A DNA stretch of 64,000 bases from Thioploca sp. (GTDB taxonomy: Bacteria > Pseudomonadota > Gammaproteobacteria > Beggiatoales > Beggiatoaceae): contig DAOUSL010000004.1 of assembly GCA_030627235.1 (NCBI GenBank), positions 1 through 64,000 of the forward strand, in the 5' to 3' direction. Below, in pieces: positions 8,756-17,943 of this stretch (the first letter of the stretch is position 1; every line of letters starts with the position of its first letter). The notes beneath the pieces are model-generated. The model saw only the letters and a list, made by a program, of their open reading frames with translations, had not been told where the DNA came from and ran no database searches. The position numbers were made by a program, and so were the translations under genes.

Positions 8756-10507
8756 TTACCAATACCATTTTAACCCAACAGATGTATATTCTTCATTAGA
8801 AAATGTGGTATAAAAAGCGTATTGTTTATTAAATTGATATTGCATTTTTCCTCCCCATTCAGTGTGATTACTACCTGATTCTGTTCCAATATATAACCAA
8901 GTTTTAGTTTTTCCAAAATCCAACCTCAATCCTAAATGAGGACGTAATCTAATAAGTGGAGAAAGCGTATGGGCTGCAAAATCAACCATTCCATAACCTA
9001 TAATATTTTGATTCCATTGCCGTGCATAACCAACCCCAAAACTAGCAACTCCATCATATTTATTTTTAATACGATCAACTCCAAGTCGTAATTTCCAAGA
9101 TAACTTATTTTCACCTTCTATTTGAATTGGTCGAGTATTAATATTCATAACCCGTATTAAATCAACTGTATCTAAAAATAAATTATCTTCATAAATATTT
9201 ACTGCAAAATCTAAAATTACCAGTTCATCTCCTTCCAAACTATTTGAACCAATTAATTCTTTTTTAAATGGCGACCAATTTAATCTTAAAAAATTACTGG
9301 TTGAGTTGATAAAGTTAAAACCAAATTCTATAGGTAATGAGCCATTGGCTGGCGAAGGTAACTCGGGGATTTTAACTGGAGCAATAGGACGAACTGGGAG
9401 TTGTAAACGGGCTAATAAAATCTGTCTTTTTAATTCCTGTTGAATCTGCTGATCTCCAATAAATTTATATTGATAGTAGGCAAGTAAACTGTCTAAAATT
9501 AAAATTTTTTTATCAACTGAAAAATGGTTTAAATCATAGTTATCTTTACGAATAATAGTGTTAAAAGCTGCTAGTTCTTCTGTTGTTAATAATTTTAATT
9601 TATGATAAAGTTTTCTTTGATTGGATGGGATAAAACGTACTGATTTAATTAACTGTTTGCCATTATTTTTGTCAATATACTTTAAACGGTGAAACAATTC
9701 TACTGGAGCATACCATAGCAAGACTTTATTTAACAGTTTTTCATCTATTACCAAATCCAATAATTCTGCTAAACGATAAGCACAATTTTCATCTAAAAAA
9801 TAATAGTCAAACTTATTACCAACAATTTCCCAAATATGTAATATCAGAAATACACGTTCATAATCCGATAATTGCAACTGATAATCCCAAATATCACGAA
9901 GTTCAGTACGTGAATAAACTATATCTTGAGTATAAAAATATTTATCAGAAAATCCAGCTTTGTATCCTCCCCAAAGACCTCTCATAACATATAGAAATGT
10001 GTTTTCATTTTCTGGTACTAATGCTCCATAATTAATTGTTGAATCAAATAATTGTTCACCAGCAGATTCTGTATTTAATTTGAGGAGAGAATGACCAAAA
10101 GTAGAGGCTGGATTACCTAAATAACCACTGACTAAAAGTAAACTGATTGACTTCACTTTATCAAATAAAGCCCATTTTACTAATTTTTTACATTTAGGTT
10201 CTCTCAATTTATAATTGGGTAAATCAATTTGGGTAGAGAGCCAAAAATAACGAGCTGGAAATTTACAACGTGCATGGTCATTAGTATTTTTATCCCAAGA
10301 AGCAGAATATGCTTTAATTGTAGCTGCCAATTCGGCTTTGGGATCATGTTTACCATTTGGGCTTAAAAAAAAGCTATCTGTCAGAATTACACTATGTTTA
10401 TTAGTATAACGAAGCAATTTAAGCCAAGTTGGATGATTGGCAATATCTGATGCTTGGACATTTGAAATGACAGTGCAGAATAATATTATGATTATTTTTA
10501 ATGGCAT
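8756..10507 (-). CDS. DUF4105 family periplasmic/outer-membrane protein
   Basis: A 583-residue secreted protein. A signal peptide covers residues 1-19 (cleavage after VQA). The DUF4105 domain (also called Lnb N-terminal periplasmic domain) follows, with the family's GNPASTFGHSLLKLN (about 130-145), WGGYKAGFSDKYFY (about 180-195) and FLDENCAYRLAELL (about 235-250), where the Cys is conserved. The last ~200 residues alternate like beta-strands and end in an aromatic residue (GLKWYW), which suggests a small outer-membrane barrel. Function is unknown; a papain-like catalytic role for the conserved His/Cys has been suggested for the family, but nothing here proves it. The ATG stands only 2 bp after the hairpin terminator of the upstream DUF3015 gene, so it may have its own weak promoter or depend on read-through. 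Confidence 0.82.
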   Translation of the reverse strand: MPLKIIIILFCTVISNVQASDIANHPTWLKLLRYTNKHSVILTDSFFLSPNGKHDPKAELAATIKAYSASWDKNTNDHARCKFPARYFWLSTQIDLPNYKLREPKCKKLVKWALFDKVKSISLLLVSGYLGNPASTFGHSLLKLNTESAGEQLFDSTINYGALVPENENTFLYVMRGLWGGYKAGFSDKYFYTQDIVYSRTELRDIWDYQLQLSDYERVFLILHIWEIVGNKFDYYFLDENCAYRLAELLDLVIDEKLLNKVLLWYAPVELFHRLKYIDKNNGKQLIKSVRFIPSNQRKLYHKLKLLTTEELAAFNTIIRKDNYDLNHFSVDKKILILDSLLAYYQYKFIGDQQIQQELKRQILLARLQLPVRPIAPVKIPELPSPANGSLPIEFGFNFINSTSNFLRLNWSPFKKELIGSNSLEGDELVILDFAVNIYEDNLFLDTVDLIRVMNINTRPIQIEGENKLSWKLRLGVDRIKNKYDGVASFGVGYARQWNQNIIGYGMVDFAAHTLSPLIRLRPHLGLRLDFGKTKTWLYIGTESGSNHTEWGGKMQYQFNKQYAFYTTFSNEEYTSVGLKWYW

Positions 10508-10509
10508 AT

Positions 10510-10558
10510 AAAAAAGCAGTCACAAGAATTATTAATAAGTTTTAATCTTCATGACTGC
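10510..10558 (-). terminator. Rho-independent terminator after the DUF3015 gene
   Basis: Read on the minus strand, a GCAGTCA/TGACTGC stem with an inner AAGATT/AATTCTT pairing is followed at once by a run of six T. It ends 2 bp before the DUF4105 start codon, so it would act as terminator or attenuator between the two genes. Confidence 0.75.
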
Positions 10559-10602
10559 CCTTAAATTAAGACATGATTATTGAATATTTTTATATGCTAC
10601 TA

Positions 10603-11058
10603 TTATATATTTACAATTAAATTATATAATGCTTTTGATTTTTCAAAATGACTTTGTTCAACATAATCAGATTTGGCAACTATTTTAGCAAAACCACTGC
10701 GTAAATCACTAAGTTTTTGTTGAGGTTGATGACCAGCTAATACCATAAGTGAGTCAAGATATGTTCCACTACCTATAGCTAGTTCTTTTTCTAATGTATC
10801 ATAAGATTCATTAATAAAAGCTGCTACTTTTGCTTTTCCACCTTGACAACTTTCTGGGGAAGAAATATTGGAACTAATTGCTGTTGTGCCTGAATCCCAA
10901 GTAACATTAGTTACTACTGCTACAATATCATTAGTCGGAGCGATTATTGAACCAAGCCCACATTCAACATAAATGTCAGCAAATTCCCGTGCTGCCATAC
11001 TGAATTGAGAATAAACTAATAAAGATGAGATGATAAGAGTTTTGATTATTTTAGACAT
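10603..11058 (-). CDS. DUF3015 family secreted protein
   Basis: A 151-residue protein with a signal peptide (cleavage about residue 22, MAA). The DUF3015 signature follows: CGLGSIIAPTNDIVAVVTNVTW (about 33-54), TTAISSNISSPESC (Cys about 70), and AAFINESYDTLEKELAIGSGTYLD. The two cysteines may form a periplasmic disulfide. The family is frequent in sulfur-oxidising and other aquatic proteobacteria, and its function is unknown. A good ribosome-binding site (AAGGAT) lies seven bases before the ATG at 11058. A strong hairpin terminator follows. Confidence 0.85.
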   Translation of the reverse strand: MSKIIKTLIISSLLVYSQFSMAAREFADIYVECGLGSIIAPTNDIVAVVTNVTWDSGTTAISSNISSPESCQGGKAKVAAFINESYDTLEKELAIGSGTYLDSLMVLAGHQPQQKLSDLRSGFAKIVAKSDYVEQSHFEKSKALYNLIVNI

Positions 11059-11298
11059 ATGTTATCCTTGCTATAAAGTTAAATTGAATAATTATAGATT
11101 TAATCATAGTTAAAGAATATAGTCAATTATTTTTGTACAGAATAAAAAAGTTCCATGGGTTTTTATGTTTTATCCCGTTGGGATTAAATATCAATAATCG
11201 AGGATATTGGTGAAATTTGAATCTATTTACTCCTTACCAACGGCCTCGTTGGGAACAAGAGAAAATTACTTTTCCATGTTCTGGTATTTTATAAAGTT

Positions 11299-11381
11299 TG
11301 TAGGATTGGTGAAACAAAGTGTAACCGACCATTATGATATAGAAAAAATAGTTTGGTCGGTTTCATTGCACTGACCCTACA
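11299..11381. repeat. 80-bp palindromic dispersed repeat, copy 2
   Basis: Near-identical partner of 8221-8300, bounded by TGTAGG and CCCTACA. It lies 45 bp after the hsdR stop, in the 367-bp gap between hsdR and the DUF3015 gene. The remainder of the gap holds only degenerate palindromic scraps, such as CCAACGGCCTCGTTGG near 11238, and no gene. Confidence 0.75.
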
Positions 11382-11425
11382 CGGTTTTTTATTGATATAA
11401 ACAAATAAACTTTGTTAGGGTATTT

Positions 11426-14272
11426 TTAACTTGTTATTCCATTAATAAACGTATCTACAAATCCCAAAATCTTATTTAAAATTTGGTCGCTTAATTTTTT
11501 GCGTTTTAACACGGAAGGTTTTTCACCTTCAATTAGTTCCAGTATCTCGTCTCGCAATGGTTCTCTTTCTGCGAACATGTAGTCATTAATCAATTTTTGA
11601 GTTTTTTCTTTTGATAAATTTTCATTTGTTATCAATTGTTTAAAAGATTTTTGTCGCTCTTTATCCCAAAACTTATCAAATTCTTGTGATATATTATCTT
11701 CATTCTTAATTTCAGGTAAGTTTTTAGATATAAATTTTTCTATCAATACTCGTTTGCTTCTTAGAGTAACTTCTGTATTTAATAAATTATGAATATCTTT
11801 TTCAGTCTGCTCTACATCTTTTTCAGAATTGGATTTTAGTTTAATAAGTAACTGAATTATATAATTTACATTAATTTCATCACGGTGGATTAATTCCAGC
11901 TCAAAATCAACATCTTCCAAAATAGAAACTTTCTCTTTATTGCTTTTTACTTTATCATGTAAATCGAGATATTTGCTTTTGTAATCTTCAAAAAATTGCT
12001 CGTCCATTGCCAAATCTTCCCATTTGAAATCAGCAAAGGCGTTGAGAATATTTTTAATTCGCATTATCTGTCTGAATATAGTGATAAATTTTAATTCTTC
12101 ATTTTCAGTTTGCAAGTCATTAACACTATTTACTGTTGGAGATATTGCTGATAATTCGACAAATGCATCGTTAAATTTTTTGACATGTGTTTCATAAGGT
12201 TCCATGATAATTACCTCAATAGCTTCTTTATTGCTAAATAAGGTAATTGCATCGTCGGTGGCTTGTTTAAGATTGCGGAAAACAACAATATTGCCCTGTG
12301 ATTTTTGTTCGTTAATTATTCTATTAGTTCTTGAATATGCTTGAATTAAACTGTGATATTTTAGATTTTTATCGACATATAAAGTGTTAAGCGTTATGCT
12401 GTCAAAACCAGTTAGAAACATATTTACCACCAGTAAAATATCGATTTCTCGTTCTTTTACTTTTTTGGAAATATCGTTGTAATAATTATAAAATGATTGG
12501 CTGTCTCTAGTTGAAAAATTTGAGCCAAACATTTGATTATAATCTACAATAAACTCATCCAGTTTTTCTCGGCTATCTCGCTGCATTCCATATAATGCCC
12601 TTGTTTCTTCAACCACTGAGACTTCTTCGGGAATAAAACCATTTGCATCGGCATCTTCTTCATTGGCAACATAAGAAAAAATGGTCGCAATTTTCAAATT
12701 ATGCTGGCCTTCTTGCTTTTTCCTTTGCAGAATATCATAATATTTTATCAATGTTTTAATGCTGCTAACGGCAAACATGCCAGTAAATTCTCGATTATGA
12801 GTTTTTCGATCATGATTGGCTAGAATATAATCCGCTATTTTTTCTAATCTTTTTGGTGATTCCATCAATTCTTTGGTATCAATGGCCTCTACTTCAATAT
12901 CTATTTCGGTAGCTGTTGCTTTCTTTTTGTATCTACCAACATATTCAACTGAGAATTTTAAAACATTTTCATCTTTTATAGCATCGGTAATGACATATTT
13001 ATGTAAGGCTTCGCCAAATAGTTCTTTGGTAGTTCTTTTGCCTAAATCATTTTTAAAGGCATTTTCTGCAAAAATTGGTGTGCCAGTAAAACCAAACAAT
13101 TGAATGTTGCGGAAGAATTTTTTAATACGGTTGTGGGTTTCGCCAAATTGGGAACGGTGGCATTCGTCAAAAATGAAGATTAAACGTTTATCTTGCAGTT
13201 TTTCCATTTTGGCTAAATATTGCGTTTTGCTGATGGCTGTATTTAGTTTTTGAATTGTGGTGACAATGAGTTTGGTATTGTTGGAAAATTGTTTGACTAG
13301 GGCTTTAGTGTTGTCAGTTCCATCAATACTGCCTTCGCTAAAACTATTAAATTCTTTAGTAGTTTGATAATCCAAATCTTTACGATCCACCACAAAAACT
13401 ACTTTTTCAACTTCGGGCAGATTCATGATTATTTGACTAGCTTTAAAGGAAGTTAAAGTTTTGCCTGAACCAGTGGTATGCCATATGTAACCGTTTTTGT
13501 TGCTGTTTTTTACTCGATCAATTAACGCTTCTACTGCATAATATTGATAAGGACGTAGCACCATTAATATTTTATGAATTTCGTTTAACACGATGTATTT
13601 ACTAATCATTTTAGAGAGATGGCAAGGTTCTAAAAAATCGCTGGTAAAACCATTAATAATATTAGTTAAACGGTTGTTTTCTTTATCTGTCCAATAAAAA
13701 GTTTGTTTGAAGGATTGGTTGCGGTTGTTGGCATAGTATTTGGTGTTTACGCCATTGCTGATGATAAATATTTGAATATATTGGTATAAAGCTGAGTTTG
13801 AACCGAATGAGTGGCGTTGATAACGGTTAATTTGATTAAATGCTTCTTTTAATTCAAGTCCTCTGCGTTTAAGTTCTATTTGTATTAATGGTAGGCCATT
13901 TATCAATAAAGTTACATCGTAGCGATTTTTATATTTACCGTCGATAGTGACTTGGTGAGTAACTTGATATTGATTTTGACACCAATGTTCGGTGTTTAAA
14001 AATTCAAAGTAAAGGTCTTTGCCATTGTCACGGATAATATGTTGTTTTTCTCGTAGAATTTTTGATTTTTCAAAGATAGAACCTTTGGTAAGTAAGTTCA
14101 TTACTTTTTTAAATTCTGACTCTGAAAAGATAATATTATTGTGTTTTTCTAATTGCTGTTTTAGGTTGGCAATGAGTTCTGGTTCATTTTTTATTTTTAC
14201 CAAAGCATAACCTAATTCTTGAAGTTGGGCAATTAGTTGATTTTCTAATACTTGTTCGGGTTGTTTACTCAT
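11426..14272 (-). CDS. hsdR: Type I restriction endonuclease subunit R
   Basis: HsdR is the ATP-dependent translocase and nuclease of the HsdR2M2S complex, which cuts unmodified DNA away from the recognition site. In this 948-residue protein the PD-(D/E)xK nuclease comes first, with Asp119 in RYDVTLL and Glu133-x-Lys135 in IELKRRG. The SF2 helicase motor follows: Walker A TTGSGKT at 266-272, DECH box at 369-372, GFTGTPI motif III at about 395, and motif VI region QAYSRTNR. The C-terminal part is helical and likely binds the methylase. It is the last gene of the hsd operon, and its ATG is touched by the left inverted repeat of the GxxExxY cassette. All key residues look intact. Confidence 0.95.
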   Translation of the reverse strand: MSKQPEQVLENQLIAQLQELGYALVKIKNEPELIANLKQQLEKHNNIIFSESEFKKVMNLLTKGSIFEKSKILREKQHIIRDNGKDLYFEFLNTEHWCQNQYQVTHQVTIDGKYKNRYDVTLLINGLPLIQIELKRRGLELKEAFNQINRYQRHSFGSNSALYQYIQIFIISNGVNTKYYANNRNQSFKQTFYWTDKENNRLTNIINGFTSDFLEPCHLSKMISKYIVLNEIHKILMVLRPYQYYAVEALIDRVKNSNKNGYIWHTTGSGKTLTSFKASQIIMNLPEVEKVVFVVDRKDLDYQTTKEFNSFSEGSIDGTDNTKALVKQFSNNTKLIVTTIQKLNTAISKTQYLAKMEKLQDKRLIFIFDECHRSQFGETHNRIKKFFRNIQLFGFTGTPIFAENAFKNDLGKRTTKELFGEALHKYVITDAIKDENVLKFSVEYVGRYKKKATATEIDIEVEAIDTKELMESPKRLEKIADYILANHDRKTHNREFTGMFAVSSIKTLIKYYDILQRKKQEGQHNLKIATIFSYVANEEDADANGFIPEEVSVVEETRALYGMQRDSREKLDEFIVDYNQMFGSNFSTRDSQSFYNYYNDISKKVKEREIDILLVVNMFLTGFDSITLNTLYVDKNLKYHSLIQAYSRTNRIINEQKSQGNIVVFRNLKQATDDAITLFSNKEAIEVIIMEPYETHVKKFNDAFVELSAISPTVNSVNDLQTENEELKFITIFRQIMRIKNILNAFADFKWEDLAMDEQFFEDYKSKYLDLHDKVKSNKEKVSILEDVDFELELIHRDEINVNYIIQLLIKLKSNSEKDVEQTEKDIHNLLNTEVTLRSKRVLIEKFISKNLPEIKNEDNISQEFDKFWDKERQKSFKQLITNENLSKEKTQKLINDYMFAEREPLRDEILELIEGEKPSVLKRKKLSDQILNKILGFVDTFINGITS

Positions 14273-14797
14273 TTGTCTTAACCTTGATTCATTTGATTTG
14301 CTTGATTGCCTTGATTTTTTAAAGAATTATTGTGGACTCTTTTGAATTGTAGGCTTTTTGCTCCAAAATTTATTAGTAATCCAATCTCAACGTTGTATAC
14401 TTCTAAATAATTCATTGCTTGTGCTAAGTGTACATTTTCTAGGTTAATTTGTGCTTTAAGCTCAACCATAATGCAATTTTCAACAAAAAAATCAACTCTT
14501 CTTCCACCAATTCTATTACCTTTGTAAAAAATATCCATTTCGTATTCACGCTGAAAATTTAAACTGATAGAATTCATTTCTATCTCTAAGGCACGTTGGT
14601 AAATTACTTCCTGAAATCCATTTCCCAAAATACGATGAACTTCCATTGAAGCTCCTATTATCTTTCCAGTAATATCCTGATATTTCATTTCTAAAGCCTC
14701 ATTAATTTTATTAAATCAAATCAAGCAAATCAATCAACAAATCAAAAAAATAAATCAAGGTAATCAAGCTAATCAAGTGAATCAAGGTTAAGACAAA
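14272..14797 (-). mobile_element. GxxExxY cassette bounded by 45-bp inverted repeats
   Basis: Two 45-bp arms (14272-14316 and 14753-14797) are inverted copies with 42 of 45 matches. Each arm is made of four 9-bp units of the form AATCAAGNN plus TAAGACAAA. Between them lies a single GxxExxY gene. The last 12 codons of that gene (Asn-Gln-x four times) are themselves the four 9-bp units of one arm. Extra degenerate AATCAA units fill 14713-14752. The left arm abuts the hsdR start codon and the right arm contains the hsdS stop, so the block is inserted exactly between two operon genes. No transposase is inside. This suggests a non-autonomous mobile cassette; mobility is inferred, not shown. Confidence 0.75.
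14278..14688 (-). CDS. GxxExxY family protein (PD-(D/E)xK-like)
   Basis: A 136-residue protein with the naming motif GFQEVIY at residues 24-30 and a PD-(D/E)xK-type core: Asp66 in RRVDFFV and Glu76-x-Lys78 in VELKAQ. That core suggests a nuclease fold, though the family's biochemical role is not established to my knowledge. Typical features LGNGFQE, YKGNRIGGRRVD and LAQAMNYLEV are all present. The C-terminal tail NQGNQANQMNQG is encoded by the inverted-repeat arm and is not part of the fold. It lies in the hsd operon in the same direction as hsdS and hsdR. The Asp/Glu/Lys residues are intact, so the gene may be functional. Confidence 0.88.
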   Translation of the reverse strand: MKYQDITGKIIGASMEVHRILGNGFQEVIYQRALEIEMNSISLNFQREYEMDIFYKGNRIGGRRVDFFVENCIMVELKAQINLENVHLAQAMNYLEVYNVEIGLLINFGAKSLQFKRVHNNSLKNQGNQANQMNQG

Positions 14798-16020
14798 CAA
14801 AACATCCGTTGCAGCAATCCTTTTTTCCACAGTTCAGCTTTTTTAATTTGGCTATCAACTCTGTTTATTTTTTCGTCTAGCTTGGTGAGGAAATTGGCTA
14901 TTTTGGTTTGTTCGGGGAGGGTGGGAAATACTATTTTTAAAGTTTTATATTCTTCCGCATTAATGCCCGGTTGCCCTGAACGCATTGACATTATTTTAAC
15001 CCACTTCTGATATGAGGATATTAAAGTTTGAGCATAAATAAAAAATGGATTGCCTTCTATAATTGAAAAACGAATTAAAAAACCAGCAAAGTAAAGTTTG
15101 CCATCATCTATACTGTATAGGTAACTTTTACCCACACTTGCTCCAGTTCTTGCAAATACAACATCTCCTTTTTTTAATTTATATTTTTCTTCAAGTAATC
15201 CATCTGGTGATGTCAGAGGATTTGGAATATATTTTCTGGAATTTTCATTAATATCAGTAATCCGAATATATTTATTCTCGCCATCAAAAGCTAGTGCTTG
15301 AGCGTTCATTCCGTACATTACATTATCACAAACCTCCCTCAACCTCTTCTCCTCCCACGCAGGAAAATAATTACCATTCTCATCTTTAAACCTAATTTCT
15401 TGACTAAAGATTTTTTGCATTACTCCTTTTTTGTACTCTTCCAAAAGGGCTTTCTTTTGTTTTAGTTGGGATATTTTTTTGTCAACTACTGTTAGGAAAT
15501 TGGCTATGCGGGTTTGTTCCAAGAGGCTTGGGAAAGAAATTTGAATATTTTTAATTAAACCGCTACTTAAATTTTTCTGTCCACCATCATTACTTAACTT
15601 TCGTATTTCATTATATTTTCTTACAAGATTTTGGAATAAATAATCTGTATTAAGGTTGCCATTAGTAATAATTGCACAACATGCTTGATTTGTAGATGCT
15701 TCAATACCAAGAATAGCAACTTTACCTCTAGTTTTACCTTGGCCGTACATTGCCATCAAAAGAGTTTCTTTTGGAAATAATTTTGCAGATGAACTTGCAA
15801 GCCCTTTATTTGTTATAAATTCTTCTGTATTGTTAATAGTATTGAAATTAATTAATGTCGTTGAAATCCAAGGAATATTTCCATTCCAATATTCTTTTTT
15901 ATATCTACTTGGAGTTCCTCCTGATGTTATCTTTCCAACATCACCCAATCTCTTCCTTTCCCACTCCCCATCAAACTCAGGAAATCTTAACTCAGGTATT
16001 TTATTTTGTAAATTTTTCAT
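14788..16020 (-). CDS. hsdS: Type I restriction-modification specificity subunit S
   Basis: HsdS recognises the bipartite DNA target for both methylation and restriction. The 410-residue protein has the classic duplicated layout. Target-recognition domain 1 covers about 15-165 and starts WERKRLGDVGKITSGGTP. A conserved helical spacer follows (LLEQTRIANFLTVVDKKISQ at about 165-185). Target-recognition domain 2 covers about 225-370, and a second helical spacer (LPEQTKIANFLTKLDEKINR) closes the protein. The final residues FCLS are encoded within the right inverted repeat of the GxxExxY cassette, so the C-terminus may have been altered slightly by insertion. A palindromic repeat sits between it and hsdM. 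Confidence 0.94.
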   Translation of the reverse strand: MKNLQNKIPELRFPEFDGEWERKRLGDVGKITSGGTPSRYKKEYWNGNIPWISTTLINFNTINNTEEFITNKGLASSSAKLFPKETLLMAMYGQGKTRGKVAILGIEASTNQACCAIITNGNLNTDYLFQNLVRKYNEIRKLSNDGGQKNLSSGLIKNIQISFPSLLEQTRIANFLTVVDKKISQLKQKKALLEEYKKGVMQKIFSQEIRFKDENGNYFPAWEEKRLREVCDNVMYGMNAQALAFDGENKYIRITDINENSRKYIPNPLTSPDGLLEEKYKLKKGDVVFARTGASVGKSYLYSIDDGKLYFAGFLIRFSIIEGNPFFIYAQTLISSYQKWVKIMSMRSGQPGINAEEYKTLKIVFPTLPEQTKIANFLTKLDEKINRVDSQIKKAELWKKGLLQRMFCLS

Positions 16021-16040
16021 TATTTATTAAGTTTTTATAG

Positions 16041-16069
16041 ACCTGTCAGGTTTTGAAAACCTGACAGGT
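16041..16069. repeat. ACCTGTCAGGT palindrome, copy 1
   Basis: A perfect 14-bp stem with one central base (ACCTGTCAGGTTTT, G, AAAACCTGACAGGT) between hsdM and hsdS. Two more copies lie at 28809 and 28978. In the hsd operon it would form a hairpin in the mRNA and could lower hsdS and hsdR expression relative to hsdM. Confidence 0.9.
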
Positions 16070-16090
16070 ATTGGTTAGTTGTTATGATAT

Positions 16091-17656
16091 TTAAAAAGGC
16101 GTACCAATATTAAGTTCCTTACAAAATTTTACCAATTCATCATCAGTATCCTGCATCGAAATATCAAGTATTTGCAATTCCTTAGCCACAGCCTCAATAT
16201 CCACTGCTTCCTCTTCTTCAAAAGTATCCACATAACGAGGAATATTTAAATTATAATCATTTTCCGCAATTTCTGCCAAACTAGCCACATAACTATACTT
16301 ATCCTCAGCCTTCCGTTCCCGATAAGTTGTAACAATCTTTTCAATATCAGCAAACCGCAACATATTCTGAGTCTTAACCTTCTCAAAATGCTGACTACTA
16401 TCAATAAAAACAATATTCTCAGGATTTTTCCGAAATTTCTTAAACACTAAAATACAAGTTGGAATTGACGTACCATAAAAAATATTAGCCGGCAACCCAA
16501 TCACCGCATCCAAATAATTACAATCCTTAATCAAATACTTACGAATATGTCCCTCAGCCGCACCCCGAAATAAAACCCCATGTGGCAACACAATCGCCAT
16601 AATTCCATTTTCTGCCAAATGATAAATCATATGCTGCACAAAAGCATAATCCGCCTTACTCTTAGGAGCCAACTTACCATATTGACTAAATCGATCATCA
16701 CTCATAAATAACTGATTAGCACTCCACTTAGCTGAAAATGGAGGATTTGCCACAATTGCATCAAACTGAAGCTCAATATGCTGTGGATGTTCTAAAGTAT
16801 CCTCTTGTTTAATATTAAATTTACGATAATGAACATCATGCAAAATCATATTCATTCGAGCCAAATTATAAGTAGTACGATTAAGCTCCTGCCCATAAAA
16901 ATTACTTACTTCCTCAACTTCTTTCGCAACTCGCAATAACAAAGACCCTGAACCACAAGTAGGATCATAAACCGATTTTAATCTAGTTTTCCCAATTGTC
17001 ACCAGCTTTGCCAAAACCATACTCACCTGTTGTGGTGTATAAAACTCCCCAGCCTTCTTCCCAGCTCCACTAGCGAATTGTCCAATTAGATATTCATAAG
17101 CATCACCCAACACATCACGTTCACCATTTTCCAGCTCAAAATCAATCTTATCAAGATGCGAAAGTACCTTTGCAATCAACTTATTCCTTGCTTCAGGAGT
17201 CTTTCCAAGCTTGGTACTATTTAAATCCATGTCCTCAAACAGATGATCAAAATCCTCCTCACTTTCCGTTCCCATCGTAGAAAGTTGGATATTGTTCAAA
17301 ATTGCTTGCAAATCCTCCAAAATAAAATTAGATTCACCATCCCCATTACCTCTTTTAACTACTTCTCTAAATAATTCGGATGGTTTTAGAAAATAACCAA
17401 GTTTTTCCAGAGATTCATCCTTAATAGCCTCAATATACTCTAACCCTTGTTCACGATCTTCATAAATTTCCTTATATTTAATTCCATCAGTTTCCAAAAT
17501 AGCATCAGCATAAAGCTCCATTTTTTCAGCAAGATATTTATAGAAAATAAACCCTAAAATATAATCCCGAAATTCATCAGCATCCATTTTACCTCGCAAC
17601 TCATTGGCTATATTCCAAAGTTGCTGCTCTAACATTTTTTTTTGTTCTTCACTCAT
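16091..17656 (-). CDS. hsdM: Type I restriction-modification DNA methyltransferase subunit M
   Basis: HsdM is the N6-adenine methyltransferase of the type I system. The 521-residue protein has the N-terminal helical HsdM domain (LWNIANELRGKMDADEFRDY). The AdoMet-binding motif I is DPTCGSGSLLLRV (about 233-245), and the catalytic motif IV is NPPF (about 305-308). The motifs EFYTPQQV and YDPTCGSG are typical of the family. It is the first gene of hsdM-hsdS-(GxxExxY)-hsdR. The ATG at 17656 has only a weak purine-rich stretch upstream. The C-terminus is acidic, as usual. Confidence 0.95.
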   Translation of the reverse strand: MSEEQKKMLEQQLWNIANELRGKMDADEFRDYILGFIFYKYLAEKMELYADAILETDGIKYKEIYEDREQGLEYIEAIKDESLEKLGYFLKPSELFREVVKRGNGDGESNFILEDLQAILNNIQLSTMGTESEEDFDHLFEDMDLNSTKLGKTPEARNKLIAKVLSHLDKIDFELENGERDVLGDAYEYLIGQFASGAGKKAGEFYTPQQVSMVLAKLVTIGKTRLKSVYDPTCGSGSLLLRVAKEVEEVSNFYGQELNRTTYNLARMNMILHDVHYRKFNIKQEDTLEHPQHIELQFDAIVANPPFSAKWSANQLFMSDDRFSQYGKLAPKSKADYAFVQHMIYHLAENGIMAIVLPHGVLFRGAAEGHIRKYLIKDCNYLDAVIGLPANIFYGTSIPTCILVFKKFRKNPENIVFIDSSQHFEKVKTQNMLRFADIEKIVTTYRERKAEDKYSYVASLAEIAENDYNLNIPRYVDTFEEEEAVDIEAVAKELQILDISMQDTDDELVKFCKELNIGTPF

Positions 17657-17668
17657 AAATAACTCTTG

Positions 17669-17782
17669 CTAATCTTGCCATTTTATTAGGGGATGTGACA
17701 ACAACTTTAATCCAAATTCAGCGGCTGCTTGGTTAAATATTTTCCAATTATTAATTAGTATGTTACGATGATTTGCTTCCAT
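17669..17782 (-). CDS. Possible 37-residue leader or gene remnant before hsdM
   Basis: A short open frame starting at the ATG at 17782 ends 12 bp before the hsdM start codon and reads MEANHRNILINNWKIFNQAA and onwards. I do not recognise it. Its position directly before hsdM, in the same direction, is compatible with an upstream peptide or with the remains of a longer gene. Coding evidence is thin. Confidence 0.25.
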   Translation of the reverse strand: MEANHRNILINNWKIFNQAAAEFGLKLLSHPLIKWQD

Positions 17783-17824
17783 CTCTACATTATAACATTT
17801 ATGCTAAAGGTGTAATACCGTTAA

Positions 17825-17894
17825 GGGCAGACACATAGGTCTGCCCCTACAGAATATATTTCAGTATAGTAGGGGCGAACCTATGTGTTCGCCC
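17825..17894. repeat. Paired GGGCAGAC/GGGCGAAC hairpins
   Basis: Two short hairpins, GGGCAGACACATAGGTCTGCCC and GGGCGAACCTATGTGTTCGCCC, are inverted copies of one another around a 20-bp spacer, with CTAC and GTAG at their facing ends. They fill the gap between ubiX and hsdM and could terminate ubiX transcription. Confidence 0.8.
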
Positions 17895-17943
17895 TGTTTT
17901 ACCTTCCCAAAAGGAGACAATAAAAGCTTTCATTTCCCAAATA

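Noticed and set aside
14713-14797. AATCAAG repeats as a possible CRISPR array
   Set aside because: The unit is only 9 bp, without spacers of constant length, and forms one arm of an inverted pair around a gene.
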